From: Schistocephalus solidus
Taxonomy: Eukaryota; Platyhelminthes; Cestoda; Diphyllobothriidea; Diphyllobothriidae
Direction: 5' to 3'
DNA length: 64,000 bases
Assembly (NCBI GenBank): GCA_017591395.1
Contig: WEDG01006433.1
Span: forward strand, 81,662-145,661
Shown piece by piece: positions 22,515-34,055 of this stretch. Positions within the stretch are counted from its first letter, which is position 1. Each line of letters begins with the position of its first letter. A program made the translations under genes and the position numbers. Below the pieces are notes generated by a model. The model did no database searches. It worked only from the letters and a program-made list of their open reading frames with translations, and had not been told where the DNA came from.

Positions 22515-25078
22515 CCAGTCCTTTGATCCACTTGGGAATTCTGATCATACTATAGTTCTTTCTACACTAGAACTAGAGGCTGCTGAAACGTTTTCCAAAA
22601 AATATAGCTTTTTTTCGTGATTTCAGATCAGCAAATATAAGGGAATTGCTAACACACCTAAATTTCCACGACTGGGCTAACTTCTTTGTATGTTCGGATG
22701 TGAATGTTTGTACTGATACTTTTTACAAAGTTCTAGGTCCACTCATTTCTCGTTTTGTTCCCCGTAAGAAAATAATTAATGTCAAGGATGAAGTCTACCT
22801 CCCTTTATCATTCCGCCGTAGACTGCGTAGACTCTCCCGTCGTTTTCTTCTACAAAACGACACCTCCGTCCTGCCCGTGATCCAGAAAATCTTTGAAGAG
22901 GCTAAGAGGCTGTCTGACGAAAAACGACAATCCGATGAGGTTACCTTTGTCAAAAACCCTTAGTTAAATGTTGCGAAGCTCTTTTCGCGCACAGTAAAAG
23001 CGCAGAGAAAAACGCAGCACCCCGTACTTCGAGATGCTTTAGGAAACTTAATAGCTGACGCTATGTTGACTGCTGATAGCTTCAATGCTTTCTTGTCTAG
23101 AAAGTTTAGTGAACATACCGTCGCGCCCTTTCCTAACATCCGGGGTTGGACCGGTAACGTAATCGAAACCATACCTTTTATTCTCTGGGACGTGACCGTA
23201 GCCATTCGGCGTTTTCGTCAAACTTACAGTCCGCGACCAGATGGCGTCCCGGTTAGCGTTCTAAAGGCGGATGCAAACGATATATTTCCGTCCCTTCTGT
23301 ATAAGATATTTAATCTTGCTCTTGAAAGTGAAACTTTCCCTACTTTATGGAAGGAATCGCACATACTGCCTATTCCGAAACGCGGCCGACCTACGTAATT
23401 TGACGACTTTAGACCAATAAATACACTACCAGCAGTCTCGAAGATCTTCGAGTCCTTGATCACCTAAGAGAAAATAACCTACTTAATGCGGCTCAGCATG
23501 GTTTCTCGTAAAAAGGTCTTGTGACACTTGCCAGCTCTCTTTCTTTGATCATGTGCTACAATTTAGAGACAGCGGTTTTGCAATTAACACCGTTTACTTC
23601 GATTTCACTAAGGCTTTTGATCGTGCTGACCATGAACTCCTACTGCTGAAACTTGCCTCCTTCGGCAAAGGTTACAAGCTTCTGAACTTAATATTTTCCT
23701 ATTTGAATGCTCGCGCACAACGGGTTAAAATTTCTGATGTTATCTCCATACCCACGCATGTGAGGAGCGGAGTTATTCAGGGCAGCGTGCTCCGCCCGCT
23801 TCTATTTCGCCTCTTTGTCAACGATGTTCCTGATTGTTTTCAGTTTGGTAGGCCCTTTATGTACGCTGACGATTTAAAAGATGCCTATCGATACAAACCG
23901 GTTGATCGCAACATCGTGCTTGAGCTCTTAAAAACGGATCTTCAGGCCTTTGTTCAGTGGTGTCGCACATGGCGCCTCTCACTTTCTTGGCAAAAGTGCT
24001 CCGTGATGGTTATTGGCGACAACCATCAGCCCCACCTAAGCATAGACGGTCACGATCTTAAACGTGCCCGGAGTTATAAAGGATCTGGGCATATCATACT
24101 CTAATAGTCTTAATATGTCAGAGCACTGCGCCCTGATTGTCTCGAAAGCACGCCAAACTACTGGGTGTATACTCAGAAATTTTAAAACCGTCAAAATTAG
24201 AATCAGCCTCTATAAAATGTATGTCAGGCCAAGTCTGGAATATTGCTCGTTTCTATTTAGTCTTTTGCACGCTAGTGAACGAAAGAAGATAGAATCAGTC
24301 TAGCACTTCTTTACAAAAAGAGTTTTCTATTCAGATCACCGAAACCTGTCCTATCACCAACGCTGTGAGCTTACAAGCCTTGACCCGCTGTGGCTTCGCA
24401 GATCACAGAAGGGACTATTTTTACTGTTTAAACTACTAAACAGTCGTACATTTAACCCCCTTATATCTCTGAGGCACCTCGACCACTCTCGGCGCACCAG
24501 TCATCGAGATGTATTTTTATTTCTTCCTTTGGCACGCACAGTTAGATACCGACAGTTTTTTTCGGTAAACGCTATAGCAATCTGGAATAAGTTACCTAGA
24601 AGTATCAAAATTCAGCAAAGCTATCCCTTGTTTACGCGAACTGTCACTAGTTTTCTACATTCAGGACACCTTCCACAACTTTTGGGTGCTGACTCTGTTA
24701 AAGCTCTCTTCGGTTCTGATGGCGTTCATGGACTCTGAATCATGTGCCGGACTTCATGCTGAGGGCAATATTGCTGGCTCTGCAGACCTCAATCGGCTTA
24801 TTTCTCAGTCGACAGCGAACAGCCGCTCGCCGAAATACCTGCTGGTGCAGAAAACCAGATCCGTAAAACTGAATGGAGAAGTTCTTCACCGGGGACCTGT
24901 GTTAAGGCGTCCCTGTCCAGAACTTTAATTACTCAATAAGCTGCAGTTTTTTCTCCTGAAAACACCTGAAAAAACGATCAGGAGTTTTTTTCACTGTCAG
25001 CTTGACCCTCTACTGTATATTTTTTTTGACCTTGCCTGAAAACTGGCAATAAATAAATAAAATAAAATAAAAATAATA
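22515..25078 (+). mobile_element. LINE family A, copy A1 (5'-truncated)
   Basis: A CR1-like non-LTR retrotransposon. It starts in the C-terminal endonuclease (DPLGNSDHTIV at about 22530) and continues through the linker (YLPLSFRRRLRRLSRRF) into the reverse transcriptase: GPLLF-like block and YADD at 23862-23873. The C-terminal RT/thumb region follows ([44 protein letters not shown]). Several stops and frameshifts break it, for example near 22961, 23396, 24104 and 24301. The 3' UTR has a CTCCTGA / TCAGGAG inverted repeat at about 24951-24986. The element ends GGCAATAAATAAATAAAAT at about 25078. Inactive. Confidence 0.85.
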
Positions 25079-25613
25079 GCTGTTCGTCGTACTGCATCAA
25101 GGCAAGATTACCGGTATTGGTCGCGAAATTTCGAAAGGGAAGATGACAGACTCGTCGGAAACTCAATCGAAGACGCAAAATTAAATTGATAAAGATGTAC
25201 TAATGCAAGAGTTAAAAGAAAAAGACTGATAACTATTAAACAAAATAAACCTCAGACCGTATGCGCGCCCTTAGAGGCAAGTTTAGAGTTGTCAACCCCT
25301 TCGAGGACCTATAAAAGTGGACCCATAATGGAAGTACATACTCTTACCATTCTGCATGCCAATAAAACAGGCGTCGCTTGAAATCGGCTCAGAATTTCAA
25401 TTCCTTCGAGCTTCTGTGTTTCAGTCACTACATCAGGTAATAAAACACAAATCTTGGAAATTATTTAAGGGTTCAGGTGAATTCAGTGCATTTGAGGATA
25501 CTAGGCATATGCCTTTGAACTCCCTAGTTGTCACATAAAAATCGCAAAAATAAGAAGCCATGTAAAGAAGTTACAGTCAAGTGAATGTAGGCAGAGTTTC
25601 GTACACTAACAAC

Positions 25614-25716
25614 AATTCGGACGCGAATCGGACGCGAATCGGATCCGATGGTACGAATTTTCGGACGCGAATCGGATCCGACCATGACTTCGAATTCGGA
25701 CGTGAATCGGATCCGA
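25614..25716. repeat. Cluster of CGGATCCG-containing short repeats
   Basis: TCGGACGCGAATCGGATCCG or a close variant appears three times in about 100 bases. Each unit ends in the self-complementary octamer CGGATCCG. One unit is preceded by a shortened copy of TCGGACGCGAA. The tract is CpG-rich in AT-rich surroundings. Confidence 0.7.
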
Positions 25717-26035
25717 AAATTCGTATCTCGTTTTTCAACCGCACAGCGGAACCCCTTACTCCTTTGGTTGACGCCCATACTAGCTAAACGGTTAAAAACG
25801 ATCCCCATTACATTCTAATTGCAACTTGGACCCTCGATCTTTGCTGCCTTCCGAAACTCACGCCGGCTGTGTGATCCCTGCATCTGCTCTCAATCGCGGA
25901 AGGGACTCAAACCAAAGGCTGAGTCCTTATATTTTCAAATTCTTATTATTGAAAACTCAGCTGACTCTCTATTAATTTTGTGGCAATTATAACATGCAAA
26001 ACTCAAGTTCCATAAGTTTATTGTCACAAAAAATT

Positions 26036-26100
26036 GGTCCACGACCAAGCTGCTTGGGACCGTCTCTCGGCGCCTCTACCCACTCGGCCATATTGGCAGG
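26036..26100 (-). other. tRNA(Ser/Leu)-like fragment
   Basis: The minus strand has TGGCCGAGTGGGTAGAGGCG, a good box A / D-arm of class II tRNAs, but no matching GGTTCGA box B in the expected place and no closed acceptor stem. It is more likely a SINE head remnant or chance than a working tRNA. Confidence 0.3.
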
Positions 26101-26109
26101 GGATCTTGT

Positions 26110-29100
26110 TAAGCAAGTTAATGGACAGGCAGAAAACAATTTTTAACCATCGTTATTCTGCTATTTGTTCACCTCCCGCTAAACGGGGTAAAAAGTTCAA
26201 TAAGCTTAACTAATGTAGCTTACGAAGACGAAACATGTATGGGTGTTTCAGCCTCCAGCAGAAATTCTCAGGGATGGAGCAGGAAATAAGCAATCTAAGA
26301 CAAGAAATAGATAACTTTAAAAATCTATATCTCGCCCAATTGCTAAAAACGCCCCTGTTCGTAATAAACCTACAACAAAGCAAAATTCGTATTCATTTAT
26401 AGCTTCTTCAAGCTTACATAAAAGTCACATTAAACATATCGCGACTGCTGGACCCGGTAAACCAGAGGAAATTTCGCTACTTCCGAAGGGAGCCCCATCT
26501 TGTCCTTGCGCCACTCTACCGGTACTTAGTTCGGGTAGCATCAGCACTAATCTGGCTTTACCGCCCATCGCTACATCACTGGTAGACGTTTCGCCAACGT
26601 GCGATGTTGAAGAGGTTGGCGAGTTCGTTAAGCCAAAGAAGAAAAGGTCTAAGAAGAACAAATCGTGCAGAGATTTGGCTCTAGCCTGCCCAACACCCAG
26701 TTTATGTGGACCTACCGGGCCAAGTGAATTGGTTACCAGTACTCACTCAGCTGAAAGATCTGAGTTACAAACGGGCCCTCGTTTGAGTCGAAAACATAAT
26801 TTAGTCATTAAAGGGGTCCCGGAGTCAGCTTCAAGTTTTCCAAAGGAGCGAGTCAAACATGACTTGGATCTCCTTCAATTGTATGCAAAAACGATGCTAA
26901 CGGACGGCGAGTCCATCCACATTCTCAAGGCATATAGAATAGGGAAAGCTCTGTCCGCACCCGAATCAAATTCTCGACCAAGACCTCTTAAAAATCATCT
27001 TGGAAAACGAAGCACAGGCACAGCTCCTGCTACAGAGAAAAACAACCCTACGGGCCTGCATTCTGAAGTTTTTTTTCAACCGGAATACGGACTGAAGGAG
27101 AGACTAAAAAAATGAGACAGTTAATAATAGAACTGGAAACACGAAGGACCAATGGCGAGGCACATCTCCAAATAAGAAACGGACAAATTGTTCAAGTGAA
27201 AAGAACATTTCTTTGGCCGAAGGCATTCACTCTGACAGCCTAACTGTCCCTTCTCAGAAACCAAAAACGTGCGAGCTTAAATTATTCGTATTAAATGCCA
27301 GATCTCTGCTTAATAAGATGCCATTGCTCCAGACTCTGGCTTTCATCCACTGCCCCGACATTGTAATAGTTACAGAGACTTGGGCAACACCCCTGTGTAT
27401 CCAACTCTGAACTCAATATTCAAGGGTACGACTATATTCGTAACGATCGACACGAGGGCCGTGGCGGAGGAAGCTGCATCTATATTAAGCAGCCACTTAC
27501 CTTTCTGCCGTTGGATAACCGACAATTTACCGCGGTAGAAGAGAGTTGTTGGCTCCGAGTAGTTCTTAAAGATAACTACTCTTTACTCGTCGGTTGTGTC
27601 TATCGCCCCCCAAACGCAAGTGGGGATTACGATCTCCGTCTCTCACAGGCATTTCATGCCGCAGTTGACCTAAATATGAAGTACTGCTTGATTGCAGGTG
27701 ACTTCAATCTCCCTGAAGTTCAGTGGTTTCAACCTTCCGGTCCTGCAAAGTTCGAAAACTTGCTTCAGGCCATAGATACTGGCATGTGGGATCAGGTAGT
27801 TGATTTTCCCACCCGAGGATCAAACATACTTGATCTTATCTTCTGCAGAGGTTGTCAGCCACTGTCAGTTTCACCTTTAGACCCACTTGGGAGTTCAGAC
27901 CATGCTATAGTTGCTTCTTCACTAGAAATCGAGGCTGATGAAACGTTTTCAAAAAATATAGCTTTTTTTCCACGATTTCCGATCAGCAAATATGGGGAAT
28001 TACTAACACATCTTAATTCCCACGATTGGACTAACTTCTTTCTATGTTTGGATGTGAATGTTTGTACTCGATACATTCTACCAAGTTCTAGGTCCACTCA
28101 TTTCTCGTTTTGTTCCTCGTAAGAAAATAATTAATGTCAAGGATGAAGTCTACCTCCCCTTTACCTTTCCGCCGTAGATTGCGTAGACTCTCGCGTCGTT
28201 TTCATCGACTAAATGACACTTCCGTCCTGCCATTGATCCAGCAAATCTTTGAACAGGCTAAGAGGCTCTCCGAAGAAAAGCGACTAGCTGAAGAGGTTAA
28301 CTTTGCCGAAAACCCTTCGTACAATGATGCAAAAACTCTTTTCGCGGACTGTAAAATCGCAGAGAAAAACGCAGTACCCTGTACTTCGAGATGCTTTTTG
28401 AAACCCTATAGCTGACGCTAAGTTGACGGCTGATAGCTTCAACGCTTTCTTGTCTAGAACTTTCAGTGAACATTCGGTCGCCCCCTTTCCAAACGTCCGG
28501 GTTTGGACCGGTAACGTCCTCGAAAACATAACTTTTACCCTCTGGGACGTAACCGTAGCCATTCGGCGTTCTCGCCAATCTTACAGTCCTGGACCAGATG
28601 GCGTCCCGGTCAGCGTTCTAAAGGCGGATGCAAAATGATATATTTCCGTCACTTCTGTATAAGATATTCAATCTTGCTCTTGAAAGTGAAACCTTCCCTA
28701 TTTTATGGAAGGAATCGCACATTTTTGCCTATACCCAAACACGGCAGAACTACGTCATTTGACGACTTTAGGCCAATAAATACACTGCCAGCAGCCTCGA
28801 AGATATTAGAGACCTTGATTAAAGACAAGTTGATGCGTCACCTAACAGAGAATAACCTACTTAATGCGGCTCAGCATGGGTTTCTCGAAAAAAAGATCTT
28901 GTGACACCTGCCAGCTCTCTTTACTTTGATCATGTGCTACAATCTAGAGATAGTGGTCTTGCAATTTACACCGTTTATTTCGACTTCACGAAGGCTTTTG
29001 ATCGTGTTGACCACGATCTCCTCCTGCTGAAACTTACCTCCTTCGGCATAGGTAACAAGCTTCTGAACTTAATATCCTCCCTATTTGAATGATCGCGCAC

Positions 29101-30482
29101 AACGGGTAAAAAAATTTCCGATGTTATCTCCAACCCCACGCACGTGAGGAGTGGCGTTATTCAGGGTAGTGTACTCGGCCCGCTTCTATTTTTGCCTTTT
29201 TGTGAACGATGTTCCTGATTGTTTTCAGTATGGTAGGCCCTTTATGTACACTGATGATTTAAAAGTTGCCTATCGTTATAAAACCGGTCGATCGCCACAT
29301 TGTACTTGAGCTCTTAAAAAGGATCTTCAAGCCTTCGCTCAGTGGTGTCGCACAGGGCGCCTTTCGCTCTCTTTGGCACAAATGCTCCGTTATGGTTAGT
29401 TGTGACAACCATCAGCCCTCATCTAAGCATAGACGGTCATGACTTAAATGTGCCCGGGTTTATAACGGATCTGGGCATATCATATTCTAGTAGTCTTAAT
29501 CTGTCAGAGCACTGCGCCCTGATTGTCTCTAAAGCACGCCAAACCACTGGGTTTATTCTCAGAAATTTTTAAAACCCTCAATATTAGGACCAGCCTGTAT
29601 AAAATGTATGTCAGACCTAGTCTGGAATACTGCTCGTTTCTATTTAGCCTTCTGCACGCGAGTGAACGGAGGAAGATAGAATCAGTCCAGCACTTCTTTA
29701 CTAAAAAGAGTTATTACTTCAGAGCACAGAAACTTGTCCTACCAACAACGCTGTGAGCTTACAAGCCTCGACCCGTTGTGGCTTCGTAGATTACAGAAGG
29801 GACTATTTTTTTACTGTTCAAGCTTTTAAACGGTTTTACCTTTAACCCCCTTACATCCCTGAGGCAGCTCGACCACTGTCGGCGCACCAATCATAGAGAT
29901 GTATTCTTATTTCTTCCTTTGGCACGCACCGTTAAATACCGTCAGTTTTTTTCGGTAAATGCTATAGCAATCTGGAATAAACTACCCAGAAGTATTAAAA
30001 ATTCAGCAAAACTATCCTTTGTTTACGAGAGCTGTCACTAGTTTTTCTACATTCAGGACACCTTCCGCGAATTTTTGGGTGCTGATTCTCTGGAAGCTCT
30101 TTTTCCGTTCTGATGGCGTCCACGGACTCTGAATCCTATGCCGGACTTCATGCTGAAGGCAATATTGCTGGCTCTGCAGTCCGTAATCGGGTTATTCCTC
30201 AGTCTACAGCTAGCAGCCGCTCGCCGGCATACTTGCTGCTAGTACAGAAGACCAGATCCACAACACCGAAAGGAGAAGTACTACACTGTGCACCTGTGTC
30301 AACACTTCCCTGTCCTAAACTTTAATCTGTTCAACAAGCTGCAGTTTTTTTTTCCTGAAAATACCTTAAAGAACGATCAGGAGTTTTTTTCACTGTCAGC
30401 TGGACCCCTTACTGTATATATCCCGTTTGACCTTGCCTGTAAACCGGCAATAAATAAAATAATAATAATAATAATAATAATC
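26110..30482 (+). mobile_element. LINE family A, copy A2 (ORF1, endonuclease, reverse transcriptase; decayed)
   Basis: The most complete family A copy. ORF1 traces begin near 26140 (SPPAKRGKK, YEDETCMG). They include the conserved RKHNLVIKGVPES block near 26790 and the C-terminal FFQPEYGLKER block near 27070. The endonuclease runs about 27250-27960: LNARSLLNKM, VTETWATP, VGCVYRPPNASG, LIAGDFNLPEVQW, SSDHAIV. The reverse transcriptase runs about 28400-29700, with [29 protein letters not shown] and YTDD at the active site. At least six frameshifts or stops break it. It ends GGCAATAAATAA plus (TAA)n at about 30482. Its 5' edge is uncertain. Confidence 0.8.
27511..28122 (+). pseudogene. LINE A2 endonuclease segment
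   Basis: A 203-codon open stretch of an AP-endonuclease-like domain: VGCVYRPPNA, LIAGDFNLPEVQW, NILDLIF and SSDHAIV, the usual order of metal- and DNA-binding residues of CR1/Jockey endonucleases. The N-terminal NAR...ETW part lies in another frame upstream (27213-27410), so the domain is split by a frameshift. Confidence 0.8.
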
Positions 30483-30754
30483 GAATAGTTATTAATGATA
30501 AGATGACTCTCGGAAGACTGAGTGAGCAATTAAAATATATTTTGCTTAAAAATATGCAAAGCGTAAGTGTACAAAAATAAATCTTATAAATTTCTCCTAA
30601 TCAGTTGTCCTGTGTTGATGGACCCGGCAATCCCTCAGCCGTTTCATTAGATATCCACCCTGTAATGAAAATACAATAAAATTAGTGATGGTGAGTAAAC
30701 AATGCGCATGTGTTTATGTAGTAAATGTTTGTATAAAAGGTTGATAATTAAAAT

Positions 30755-30900
30755 CTAAGTACCGTCAGAACAGTGCCCCAGGGCTGCCTTTAAGCCCCTT
30801 TTCTGCAGTCGGTCACATGCCTTTTTAAAGGCATTTTTGAAAGCTCGTTCTAGCTGCAATTTGTCCGCCTTTTGTGGAATATTCCAGAGATTGAGGACGT
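30755..30900 (-). CDS. C-terminal exon of the DUF4806-like protein
   Basis: DVLNLWNIPQKADKLQLERA followed by a Lys/Arg-rich helix and TAG at 30755. The 42-nt candidate intron 30901-30942 is a multiple of three and stop-free, so retention would simply add 14 residues. Confidence 0.55.
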
Positions 30901-30942
30901 CTGCGGTGCACATGAAATAGTTAATAATGAGAAATTTCTTAC

Positions 30943-31105
30943 CCAACAGAATTCCGTATAAAGGTGAGAGGAAAAATGCCTTTTTGTTCTGGTGGCGACC
31001 GTAGAATGTTAGCCGGTGGGTAACCTCATCAGCGAAGAGCGATGTCAAAACGCGATCAGCAAAATTGCTGACGCTATCGCCGCCAAGGGAGGCCAAATGG
31101 GTTAG
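30943..31105 (-). CDS. DUF4806-like core exon
   Basis: LTHLASLGGDSVSNFADRVL, TSLFADEVTHRLTFYGRHQN, then KKAFFLSPLYGILL. The GG-x(8-9)-R-x(3)-LF-x-D-E...G pattern fits the DUF4806 consensus as I remember it. The donor TTGG|GTAAGA is phase 1. Confidence 0.6.
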
Positions 31106-31140
31106 CTAGTTAGACGGTAAGTAATGTCCAGCCAACCTAC

Positions 31141-31327
31141 CAATTGTTGCCTATATGCCCTATCTGCAACGGCTTTGGTAAGGGCATCTACTTCGTCCAG
31201 GGTCGACATTTGGTGTAAAATTGGACCCCTTGCTCCAGGCTGGGGTGCAGGTGTGCTGCAGCTACCAATATGCTCATCTATGCGATGCCGTGTGGCCGCC
31301 ACCTCCACTTTCAGAGCCTGCAAAAGC
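31141..31327 (-). CDS. Linker exon entering the DUF4806-like domain
   Basis: Reads LLQALKVEVAATRHRIDEHI, a probable short helix, then a Pro-rich linker and TLDEVDALTKAVADRAYRQQL. The donor CAATTG|GTAGGT and a 35-nt intron (31106-31140) join it in phase 0 to LTHLASLGGD. Confidence 0.6.
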
Positions 31328-31371
31328 CTTATTTGTTGCATTTGGCTTTGCATGATCCATCGAAGACTTAC

Positions 31372-31544
31372 TTTGACGGCTGAGCGGCGGGGTTTTCGTG
31401 TATTATTAGCAAGCTCGCCTCTTTCGTTTGCGCCGAATCCCGTCTAGGAAGAGTATCTATGGAAGGTAATGGCTTACCCGCATGTGAAGGAGACTGGAAA
31501 ATAGGCATAGTAATGCTAAAACCGCCGCTACCAGATGAATTGTC
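31372..31544 (-). CDS. Ser/Pro-rich exon of the LINE-split gene
   Basis: After a TTTTTTAG acceptor, reads DNSSGSGGFSITMPIFQSPS and continues to IIHENPAAQPS, then donor AA|GTAAGT (phase 2). No known domain. The next acceptor ATAAG (31328) keeps the frame across a 44-nt intron. Confidence 0.5.
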
Positions 31545-31730
31545 CTAAAAAATGGTAACGGTGTTAATTGTTCTGCATACCTATGAAAACGAGAGGAACG
31601 GGATGTTCGAAATGAAAACGTTGGAATTTATAGGGCCCAGTATGAAATCCATCTTTAGACATAATGAGCTACAACCCAATAGGAAAAAGGATGATGAATG
31701 CAAAAATAGTTCACAAACAATGGGCTCCAT

Positions 31731-31837
31731 GATTCTACCTAGGATAGGCCAAAACCCGCGCTTAGTTTTCTTATGTATAGGGAGCCCATCAATAGCTAAA
31801 TAAGTTACAACAAAATTGCCTATTAGACGCCTCAAAA
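31731..31837 (-). CDS. IDGLP...WPIL exon of the LINE-split gene
   Basis: Joined in phase to the previous exon it reads VLRRLIGNFVVTYLAIDGLP and then a Lys-rich HKKTKRGFWPILGRI. The 3' edge is uncertain. The frame stays open to 31581, but the predicted sequence beyond GRI no longer resembles the family. Confidence 0.55.
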
Positions 31838-31881
31838 CTGCTCAGTTAACTGTTTCACAAGTACTAAATGATCGTACTCAC

Positions 31882-31968
31882 CACTGCCCATTGCCGTCAC
31901 CTTTGAAACATCAATTTTCCAAGCCAACAGCGTTCGTGCGTCTGCGGGAAGGTCAGAGGTCAGTCGTC
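31882..31968 (-). CDS. DARTLL exon of the LINE-split gene
   Basis: Reads RRLTSDLPADARTLLAWK...TAMGS and ends at donor GGCAGTG|GTGAGT. Its 5' side is cut by the LINE A3 3' tail. Intron 31838-31881 is 44 nt, phase 1. Confidence 0.55.
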
Positions 31969-34055
31969 TTATTTTATTTTATTTATTTATTGCCAGTTTA
32001 CAGGCAAGGTCAAAAACAATATACAGTAGAGGGTCAAGCTGACAGTGAAAAAAAACTCCTGATCGTTGTTTCAGGTGTTTTCAGGAGAAAAAACTGCAGT
32101 TTATTGAGTAATTAAAGTTCTGGACAGGGACGCCTTAACACAGGTCCCCGGTGAAGAACCTCTCCATTCAGTGTTACGGATCCGATATTCTGCACCAGCA
32201 GGTATTTCGGCGAGCGGCTGTTCACTGTCGACTGAGAAATAAGCTGATTGAGGTCTGCAGCGCCAGTAATATTGCCCTCAGCATGAAGACCGGCACAGGA
32301 TTCAGAGTCCATGAACGCCATCTGAACCGAAGAGAGCTTTAACAGAGTCAGCACCCAAAAGTTGTGGAAGGTGTCCTGAATGTAGAAAACTAGTGACAGT
32401 TCGCGTAAACAAGGGATAGCTTTGCTGAATTTTGATACTTCTAGGTAACTTATTCCAGATTGCTATAGCGTTTACCGAAAAAAACTGTCGGTATCTAACT
32501 GTGCGTACCAAAGGAAGAAATAAAAATACATCTCGATGACTGGTGCGCCGAGAGTGGTCGAGGTGCCTCAGAGATGTAAGGGGGTTAAATGTACGACTGT
32601 TTAGTAGTTTAAACAGTAAAAATAGTCCCTTCTGTGATCTGCGAAGCCACAGCGGGTCAAGGCTTGTAAGCTCACAGCGTTGGTGATAGGACAGGTTTCG
32701 GTGATCTGAATAGAAAACTCTTTTTGTAAAGAAGTGCTGGACTGATTCTATATTCTTTCGTTCACTAGCGTGCAAAAGACTAAATAGAAACGAGCAATAT
32801 TCCAGACTTGGCCTGACATACATTTTATAGAGGCTGATTCTAATTTTGACGGGTTTAAAATTTCTGAGAATACACCCAGTAGTTTGGCGTGCTTTCGAGA
32901 CAATCAGGGCGCAGTGCTCTGACATATTAAGACTATTAGAGTATGATATGCCCAGATCCTTTATAACTCCGGGCACGTTTAGATCGTGACCGTCTATGCT
33001 TAGGTGGGGCTGATGGTTGTCGCCAATAACCATCACGGAGCACTTTTGCCAAGAAAGTGAGAGGCGCCATGTGCGACACCACTGAAAAAAGGCCTGAAGA
33101 TCCGTTTTTAAGAGCTCAAGCACGATGTTGCGATCAACCGGTTTATATCGATAGGCAACTTTTAAATCGTCAGCGTACATAAAGGGCCTACCAAACTGAA
33201 AACAATCAGGAACATCGTTGACAAAGAGGCAAAATAGAAGCGGGCCGAGCACGCTGCCCTGAATAACTCCGCTCCTCACATGCGTGGGGTTGGAGATAAC
33301 ATCAGAAATTTTAACCCGTTGTGCGCGAGCATTCAAATAGGAAAATATTAAGTTCAGAAGCTTGTTACCTATGTCAAAGGAGGCAAGTTTCCGCAGTAGG
33401 AGATCATGGTGAACACGATCAAAAGCCTTAGTGAAATCGAAGTAAATGGTGTTAATTGCAATACTGCTGTCTCTAGATTGTAGCACATGATCAAAGAAAG
33501 AGAGCTGGCAAGTGTCACAAGACCTTTTTTTAGAGAAAACATGCTGAGCCGCATTAAGTAGGTTATTCTCTCTTAGATGACACATCATTATGTCTTTGAT
33601 CAAGATCTCGAAGATCTTCGAGACTGCTGGTAGTGTATTTATTGGTCTAAAGTCGTCAAATGACGTAGGTCGGCCGTGTTTCGGAATAGGCAGTATGTGC
33701 GATTCCTTCCATAAAGTAGGGAAAGTTTCACTTTCAAGAGCAAGATTAAATATCTTATACAGAAGGGACGGAAATATATCGTTTGCATCCGCCTTTAGAA
33801 CGCCAACCGGAACGCCATCTGGTCGTGGACTGTAAGTTTGACGAAAACGCCGAATGGCTACGGTCACGTCCCAGAGGGTAATAGTTATGGTTTCGAGGAT
33901 GTTACCGGTCCAAACACGGATGTTAGGAAAGGGCGCGACGGTATGTTCACTAAACGTTCTAGACAAGAAAGCATTGAAGCTATCAGCAGTCAACATAGCG
34001 TCAGCTATTGGGTTTCCTAAAGTATCTCGAAGTACAGGGTGCTGCGTTTTTCTCT
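31969..34055 (-). mobile_element. LINE family A, copy A3 (5'-truncated, RT frame intact)
   Basis: Begins within the linker before the reverse transcriptase ([14 protein letters not shown]) and ends with GGCAATAAATAAATAAAAT on the minus strand. The whole RT and C-terminal region is one open frame: [76 protein letters not shown] and [20 protein letters not shown] carries Val where sister copies have Gly. No clear target-site duplication; a short deletion at the target is likely. Confidence 0.8.

Larger units (their letters stand above)
25079..26100. other. Spacer between LINE copies; no gene recognised
   Basis: Mixed sequence without a supported exon. It contains the CGGATCCG-rich repeat cluster at 25614-25716 and a tRNA-like fragment near 26036-26100. 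Confidence 0.4.

Noticed and set aside
26036..26100. Functional tRNA-Ser or tRNA-Leu gene
   Set aside because: Good box A only. No box B at the right distance and no acceptor stem pairing.
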